This document shows positions 57,767 to 64,000 of a stretch of 64,000 bases of DNA, piece by piece. Every line of letters begins with the position of its first letter. Positions within the stretch are counted from its first letter, which is position 1. The stretch is from Ailanthus altissimus. Its lineage: Eukaryota > Streptophyta > Magnoliopsida > Sapindales > Simaroubaceae. Location of the stretch: contig OX327697.1 of NCBI GenBank assembly GCA_946807835.1, positions 18,858,001-18,922,000 on the forward strand, read 5' to 3'. The translations under genes and the position numbers were made by a program. The notes beneath the pieces are model-generated. The model did no database searches. It was not told the origin of the DNA and worked only from the letters and a program-made list of their open reading frames with translations.

Positions 57767-59872
57767 AAAGTAATTTATGCTGGAATTCATTATCTAACAT
57801 GTTAGATTTCAACAAAAATAAAAGAAATGGACTCTAGCTTTAGTTTAGAATAGTTTTGTCATTTGAACTTAGAGGTTCATTAGTTTGATCATATTACACT
57901 ATATATATTAAATTAAATTAATAATTTAAAATTAAGAACACTTAAAATTAAGAATACTAGGAATAAGATTTTTTTTCCAAGATAGAGGGGATGAAACCAC
58001 TAACCAAAAAAGGAAAAGTTGAGGGAATTAAGTAACAAAAAAAAATAATAATAATAAATAAATAAAAGGACATTTTGACCACCGTGTTTTGGTGAAAGGA
58101 ATGGTTTATTTATTATATTTTTAAAATTACCCATTTACACCCCCTTCCATTAATTTTTTCTGATAAAATGGATAAAAATAAGAGCAATATATGTTTTTAC
58201 TTATTAAAGACACGTGGCACAATTTAAAGTGATTGGCCAATATTGACTGATTCTTTGACCAATGTTGACTACTGATTACCGGCTATTGATCGTTGATTAT
58301 CATCTGTTGAGCAGCGGTCGATAGTAAAATTTATTAAAATTAATATCATCGAACTTAAAATTTCATGATCTACTCTTTTAATCAATGGAACACTATAGAA
58401 ATGCCAAAAATAGAGAGAATGTAGTGGGAGACAATAGCCACCGTCGTTAATGCATTGCCTCACTATTTGATGGTGATCGTCGTCCCATGGTGATGGAGCA
58501 GCAGCCACCACCGTTCGCTGCTAAAATTGATAACAAGAGTCATGCCATTAATAATGGATTCAAATTCTCTCATTTAATTTTTTTCTAAAATAATTATGAT
58601 ACATGATATTTAAAATTTTTAGTATTAAGATTTAACTTATTTTTAATTTCTTTCATTAAATATTAAAACAAACACGCTTATTGAAATCACTAAGGTTTAC
58701 TCTAAAATTTATTGTTTGTTTTCCTTATGTTTTCTTTTATAATAAAAAAATGTTCATTTTATTGTACTACAGGTTGCCCTCCACCATTAAAACACATGTA
58801 ATTTCCACCGTTCTTTGGACACTTATTATTTAACTTTTTACTTTATAATAAAATGGTAAATTTTTATTAGACAACTTGAGGGTGAGCATCCTATTGACTA
58901 AATGTAGGGCCAATTTTGATTGACCAAATTTAAAAGTTCACAATAAGTGAATATAACCATATAATGAACCGTTATAATTTTGCACTTTTACACAAATGAA
59001 AGAGTTTTAATGCCTTACTCATTTCTCTCTCTTTTTTATGTGTTTATTTTATTTTTTTATTACTTCATATCTTATACTAATTAATTCTATAATTTAATAT
59101 AGGAAAATTGATTGTTAGACCTTTTAAGTATGAACAAAATGTCTTGAATACTCCATAATTTTAAAAATCCTAAAAAATCTCATCTGTTAGTATTAAAAAA
59201 AAAATTTATAAAGACGAGTAATGTAATACTTAATCCTCTAATCACTTTATAAAATATGACGTTGACATTTTAAAAAATCATGTCTAAGACTACATGTTAC
59301 CATTTCATTTGAAGGCCTTTTACCCACGAAAACTTCCCTGAAAACTCTTCTATTGCCCAACTGAAAACACGATTTTGAGTTTTGATGACTTTTGTTTGAG
59401 AAAGTGCTTCACTAATGACTCCTGGTCATCATGTGATCACTCATCTAAATGATTCTCAAAAGATGTTATACAAAAATACTTAAAAGTTGATTAAGCCATT
59501 GTATGTCAAAGTCTCTAAAAAGGACGACAATGTGAGATTTTTAGGGGAGCAAACAGAGGCCTCTCCGACATCATCTCTAGTGAATCTTCCAGCGTATTCA
59601 TCGAAGAAAGAGAAACAAGGGAATGTTCATTGGAGTTTAGAGTGCTGAGTATGCATCAAGCAAGAGAAAATCAGCTTCGGTAGTCTTGTCGTCGGTGAGA
59701 AGAGATGATTCGCTACTTCTGTAACATGATTATTAGCAATAACAATACAAGTTGATAAATGGTGTGATAAGGCTGTCTACGATTTTGGACTGATAAGGAT
59801 GCAATGGCGAGTCAAATTCAAATTAAATTCAGAAGATATAACTCCTATAATATTGCATTCATCAATAAAATA
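57767..59872. other. AT-rich intergenic stretch, no gene seen
   Basis: No coding frame with similarity. A simple AATA/ATA run lies at about 58037-58066. At 58134-58155 ACCCATTTACACCCCCTT resembles one end of the MITE at 9655 without a matching second end. Confidence 0.55.
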
Positions 59873-60121
59873 TGTTGAGAGATAGTAGTTCAAAGTACAA
59901 CTAGTTCACGCCAAGATAGTAGTTAGATAATTCAGAGCTCTAGACAAACAAGAAAACTCCAAGAATACCTTCAAAGTGTTATCTTCTTCTTAAATTTTTC
60001 TGAACTGTATTTTCATTTTATTTTGCTTTAAATATGAGTTGAATGTATCTCTTTAGTGCTCACATTGTCAATATACAAAACGTTCTTTAATTTATTATTC
60101 AAAACAGTAAGCTATTTTTCA
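59873..60121 (+). repeat. Putative 5' LTR of the Ale-like copia
   Basis: Starts TGTTGAGAGATAGTAG, ends near TTTTTCA, with a T-rich stretch before the PBS. The start is set only by the TG rule and the usual short length, as the 3' LTR is not in view. Confidence 0.5.
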
Positions 60122-60134
60122 TTTTTTTTCTTCT

Positions 60135-60146
60135 TGGTATCAAAGC
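60135..60146 (+). other. Primer-binding site, initiator-Met tRNA type
   Basis: TGGTATCAAAGC, one mismatch from TGGTATCAGAGC, 42 bases before the gag ATG. Confidence 0.85.
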
Positions 60147-60187
60147 GTGTGTAAGCACTTGATACGATACAACTCTTCCCTTTCATC

Positions 60188-61048
60188 ATGCCTACCATGT
60201 CTCTCAACGTTGGCAATTTTATTACACTCAGACTCACCCTAACAAATTATCCTTTGTGGTAAGAACAAGTCTTGGCTCTTGCAGAAAGTCAAGAATAGGT
60301 CAGTCACCTCACAAATGAAGATTCTGCTCCCACTAAGTATACCACACCAAACCCAAACAATTCCACAAAAGCTTAATATTTTGTACCAAAACTAACAGGC
60401 GAATTCATTGTCTGGTGAAAGTCTGTTAGTCTCATTCGAGGGTGAATCATTGGAACACTCTCAAAGGAAACTCTCGGCCTCGTCAATTGTTTATAAACAA
60501 CTCATGCCGTTTGGTAAGCACTGAAAGATGTATATGCTCAAGATTCGCAAGAACGCCAATTTACACTATGGCAACAATTAACATATCTTCGTAAAGAAAA
60601 TGACAAAACCATTGGAGACCATATTCGTACCTTCAAAAGCTTGGGTGACAGCCTAGCAACCATTGGCAAACCTATTCTTGAGAAAGAATTTTTTTGGTCT
60701 ACTTACTAGTCTTGGTTGACGATATGAGATATTCACAACTATGCTGAAACCTCCAAGACAATCATATTCTGAACTAATCTTTCAACTTCAAAATTTTGAT
60801 CAAAGGCGCAATTGGTTTTCTAATCATGTAGATACAATAGCCTCACAATTCACTCTTCAACTAGCATTCTATGGCCAATACCGACAATTTCCTCAATAAA
60901 CTCTTACTAGAATCATGGCTGTTCATAAAAATTCACTTCTACAGGACGTGGCTTCCAGGCACAACAATCCAAGGAACACAAAGGAAATCATCCTGAGAGT
61001 TTTATCCCTGTTGCAACACAACAACGTCCTCCACCTCCAGGCGAATGT
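60188..61048 (+). pseudogene. gag: Ale-like copia Gag remnant
   Basis: The ATG at 60188 starts MPTMSLNVGNFITLRLTLTNYPLW, the typical L..TNY..W start of this lineage, followed by EQVLALAESQE. Later come AVWQALKDVYAQDSQERQFTLWQQLTYLRKEND-like sequence and IGDHIRTFKSLGDSLATIGKPI. After 60690 the frame shifts. Stops include TAA at about 60260 (W*EQ), TAG at about 60297 and others. Confidence 0.85.
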
Positions 61049-61420
61049 CGCATGACTCCCGTAGAAAGAGAGTTGTATCGTATGGAGCAATGTCAATATT
61101 GTGACAATGGGCCATATAGCCAAAATTTGTTGGTGGGTGCCGAAAAAATTACTCAACAAGATGAAATTCCTCAAGTCCTTGCAGCACTTACCTTGGATAA
61201 CACCGTTTCAAAAACTGAGTGGACTTCAGATATAGGAGCCTCTAACCACATGACAGGTAAGTCAAGTATGCTTACAAGTGTTCGTCAATATTTTGGAGCT
61301 GATTCGATCTTAATTGGAGATGGATCTTCTCTTCCAATTCATGGTGTTGGAGACTCATATATTAAACAAAAGCAACATTGTCCTATCTCTTCGTGATATT
61401 CTGCTAATTCCTAACTTAAC
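61049..61420 (+). pseudogene. Ale-like copia zinc-knuckle and protease remnant
   Basis: CQYCDNGPYSQN is a degenerate knuckle. EWTSDIGASNHMTGKSSML is the protease active site (DTGAS.HMT), with Thr changed to Ile. ILIGDGSSLPIHGVGDS follows. The frame is open over 61052-61396, about 115 codons, but the active-site change and flanking breaks suggest it is dead. Confidence 0.9.
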
Positions 61421-63053
61421 TAAAAATTTGCTCTCAATAAGTCAATTGACTACTTAGTTTTCTAGTAATTGTGAATTTTCTTATGTTGGTTTTTTTGTTA
61501 AAGGAAATGGACTCAAGACAACCAATGATAATAGGGAGATGGAAGGGTGATTTTATGTGCTTTCTACTACACCAAAGTCACATTTCTCTTATCACTTTAA
61601 ATCTAGCTCCGCATACATTTGGCACCAACGCTTAGGACATCCTTAATTTTTAACTTTATCTTTATTATAACAAAAAAACGAGTTTATTTAATATTAAAGG
61701 ATCTATTAAGCCTCAACATTTATCTGACAGTTGTCAATTAGGAAAACTCAGTAAATTACCTTTTTTTAATTCTGAACATTTAAGTTCTGATGTTTTTTAA
61801 AAGACTCATTGTAATTTGTGGGTCCTGCACCTATTTTATCCATTGGAAAATTTAGATATTACGCATGTTTAGTAGATATTTTTCTAAATATATATGGATC
61901 ATTCCCTTAAAATAAAAATATGATTTTTTTAGTACCTAGTTAGCCTTTAAATAGTATGTTGTTAAATAGTTTAACAAACAAATAAACAAATTTCACTCAG
62001 ACGATGGAGGTGAATTTATCAACTCCAAACTATCATCTCACTTTCTATCTACAGGTATAATTCATCAAGTATCTTACCCGTATACTCTTGAGCAGATAGG
62101 CATTGTTAAAAGACGTCATAAAATTATAAGAGAGTTAGGTATGACTATGTTGTTTCATTGCGGTGCTCCTTTGTTTTTATGGGTAGAAACTTTCACTATA
62201 ACTGTTTTATCTTATTAATTGTCTTCCTTCATCAACTATTTATTTTGAAACTCCATATTTTACATTGCATGGAACTCATCCTAATTACTCTTCACTTCGT
62301 ATTTTTAGTTCTAAATGTTTTCCTTATACTTGGGTAACACGGTGTCACAAATTTGATCGAAAAATAATTCGTTGTGTATTTGTAGGATATAGTGAAAAAC
62401 AGAAAGGATACAAATGTTTTCATCCTCCAAGTAAAAAATTTATTATATCTCGACATGTTGTTTTTGATGAATTAGTTTTCCCCTATAAGATTGCTCAAAC
62501 TTCTATCATTACTCCTACTATACCACGTGTTATTAGCATATTTGATTCTTGGCTGCCACATACTAACATTATTATTTCAGTAGAATCGGTGTCCTCATCA
62601 CCATCGTACTTGAGCCTTTTACTAGGAACAGAAGTCGAAGCTCCAACTACACATCGAACTGTCGCATCTTATTCATCTAAAAACACAGAGTTAATTATTG
62701 ATAATCCCCAACCTGAACTTGAAGCTACTACTTCAACAAAGCCATTATTTACTCCACGAGTTATCAGTCCAACACAGCTTGAGCCTGAACATGTTCCACC
62801 ATATCAACTAGTGTCATTTTCTCAGCTTGAATCTTATTCATCTCAAACAGTTCAGCTTCCTTCAGTATCATTTTCTCACTCAATGGTCACTCGATCTCAG
62901 TTTGGTATAGCGAAACCTAATCCAAAGTATGCACTGATTATGTCTTTATCAATAAATGTTCCTCACGAGCCACATAATGTTCAATCTACGCTGCCTCATC
63001 TTGGCTGGAAGGCTACTATAAAGGAGGAACTTACTACCCTATACCAAAATTAA
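61421..63053 (+). pseudogene. Ale-like copia integrase remnant
   Basis: LLSISQLT, then WHQRLGHP (pre-integrase H..LGH), then FHSDDGGEFINSKL with the second catalytic region, PYTLEQIGIVKRRHKIIRELG and a degenerate YLINCLPS region. The 262-codon frame 62265-63053 holds LRIFSSKCFPY, RSKKCVFVGYS..QKGYKCFHP-type sequence and SRHVVFDELVFPY, the GKR domain at the integrase end. A Ser/Pro/Thr-rich linker to RT with MVTRSQFGIAKPNPKYAL follows. The first half has many stops. Confidence 0.88.
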
Positions 63054-64000
63054 ACTCCTAACATACATATTATTGGCTCTAAATGGATATTCAAAATAAA
63101 GCTCAAACCTGATGGATCTTTAGCGTGTCTTAAGGCTTGACTTGTTGCAAAAAGGTATCATCAAATTGATAGAGTAAACTACACCGGAACTTTCTTACCA
63201 ATTATCAAACCAGGGACAATTCGTTTGGTCATTTCTGTTGCACTAGTTCAAAAATGGCCAATTCTCCAGCTTGATGTAAAAAAATGCCTTTTTACATAGT
63301 CTAATTTATGAAGATATACATATATATGTATGGAACAACCACCCGGAATGGTAGGTTCTCAATATCTAACACATGTTTGTAAACTTCATAAAGCCTTTAT
63401 CGTCTCAAACAAGTACCATGTGCTTGGTTTAATTGCTTTAGTGCCTTTCTCCTTTAATAAGATTCCTTTGCAGTTTAGCTTATCCTTCTTTATTTATTTT
63501 TCATTCTAATCATAGCTCACTAATCCTACTTCTTTATGTAGATAACATCCTTCTTACAAGTTCCACTTTAGAGATCGTTGCAACTTTCATTCAACTTCTA
63601 AGCAATGAATTCACAATGAAAGACTTAAGGCCTCTCCATCACTTTTTTGGTATTGAAAATTTTCAAACAACAAGTGGTATTTACATGTCTCAATCTCACT
63701 ATGCTTTTACTATTCTTGAAAGATCCAACATGGTAGACTATAAGCTCATGAATACACCACTTAAAGTAAGACAAAAACACATGTGCATGACACTCCTTTG
63801 GACGAACCAAGCTATTATCGAAGGCTTATTGGTGCTTTACAGTACTTTACCCTTACATGTCTTAACCTTTCATTTATCATTAATTATGTGTCACAATTCA
63901 TGCATGCACCTACTATAACATATTCAAAAATGGTTTGACGTATTCTAAGATATGTCAAAGGCACTATCGACCTTGGTTTACATTTCACTTCTCAACTACA
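63054..64000 (+). pseudogene. Ale-like copia reverse transcriptase remnant, cut by window end
   Basis: IIGSKWIFKIKLKPDGSL, LVAKRYHQ, ILQLDVKKCLF-like (LDVKNAFLHG region), MEQPPGMV, a catalytic box SLYVDNILLTSS where the second Asp of YVDD is Asn, FTMKDLRPLHHFFGIE, MSQSHYAFTILERSNM and the RRLIGALQYFTLT.. segment in another frame. Frameshifts lie near 63160, 63400 and 63760. The RNase H end and 3' LTR are outside the window. Confidence 0.88.

Larger units (their letters stand above)
59873..64000 (+). mobile_element. copia element (Ale/Retrofit-like), running off the window
   Basis: Short 5' LTR, Met-type PBS, gag, protease, integrase and RT remnants occur in order on the plus strand. The element differs from the long-LTR copia family elsewhere in the window by its ~250-bp LTR and by its Gag starting with a TLTNYPLW motif, as in the Ale/Retrofit lineage. 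The 3' end lies beyond 64000. All genes are broken. Confidence 0.82.

Noticed and set aside
58134..58155. Second copy of the ACCCATCTACACCCC MITE
   Set aside because: Only one terminus resembles it; no inverted partner was found within the following kilobase.
58269..58511. 80-codon minus-strand open frame
   Set aside because: No recognisable motif or context; compatible with chance in a low-gene region.
1..64000. Host protein-coding genes or a novel defence or metabolic system
   Set aside because: Read on both strands, every coding signal I could identify belongs to a retrotransposon. The remaining stretches show no conserved motif.

Overview
This window is AT-rich plant nuclear DNA, most likely a eudicot, and it consists almost entirely of decayed retrotransposons. 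The evidence is Ty1/copia and Ty3/gypsy gag, protease, RT, RNase H and integrase remnants, initiator-Met and Asp-type primer sites, long LTRs, a tRNA-derived SINE and two MITE-like elements. I see no intact host gene, rRNA, functional tRNA or bacterial-type operon. Every coding remnant carries stops or frameshifts. I cannot name the species.

Layout. 1-1320: 3' end of a copia element (RNase H tail, polypurine tract, 3' LTR). 1321-3900: intergenic DNA with an AT microsatellite, a SINE with a perfect 15-bp target-site duplication (TSD) and an LTR-like remnant. 3901-57766: one Tat-type Ty3/gypsy element spread over about 54 kb by insertions. Its parts in order are a 5' LTR, gag, protease, RT, RNase H, a second RNase H, integrase, an antisense accessory ORF (aORF) and a 3' LTR. 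57767-59872: AT-rich spacer. 59873-64000: a plus-strand copia element (LTR, PBS, gag, protease, integrase, RT) that runs off the window.

Inserted in the Tat element are: an inverted Athila-type solo LTR in the 5' LTR (4067-5514); an Athila-type LTR in pol (8406-10180, carrying a MITE); a 3'-truncated Athila element (12758-25862) whose 5' LTR is split by a 5'-truncated copia plus an inverted copia LTR (13400-20782); and four minus-strand copia insertions in the aORF. The four are a solo LTR (25929-34639, itself split by a complete copia at 26557-33162), a doubly truncated copia (35020-41285, split by an Athila-type solo LTR), a solo LTR (41875-44334), and an 11.2-kb copia (44773-55972, with an Athila-type solo LTR in its 3' LTR). 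Most insertions have recoverable 5-bp TSDs: AACTT, CTTAA, ATACA, CCTAT, CCCAC/CCTAC, CCCCT/CCTCT.

The most unusual signals are regulatory. The copia family has four spaced copies of a ~20-nt motif in its untranslated leader, plus an array of 22-24-nt palindromes built on CGCCCCAGCG. The same 10-nt core is repeated just upstream of the TATA box in an Athila-type LTR of a different superfamily. Decay looks dominated by C-to-T change: the Tat gag frame stays open to homology for about 280 codons with many in-frame stops but no frameshift.
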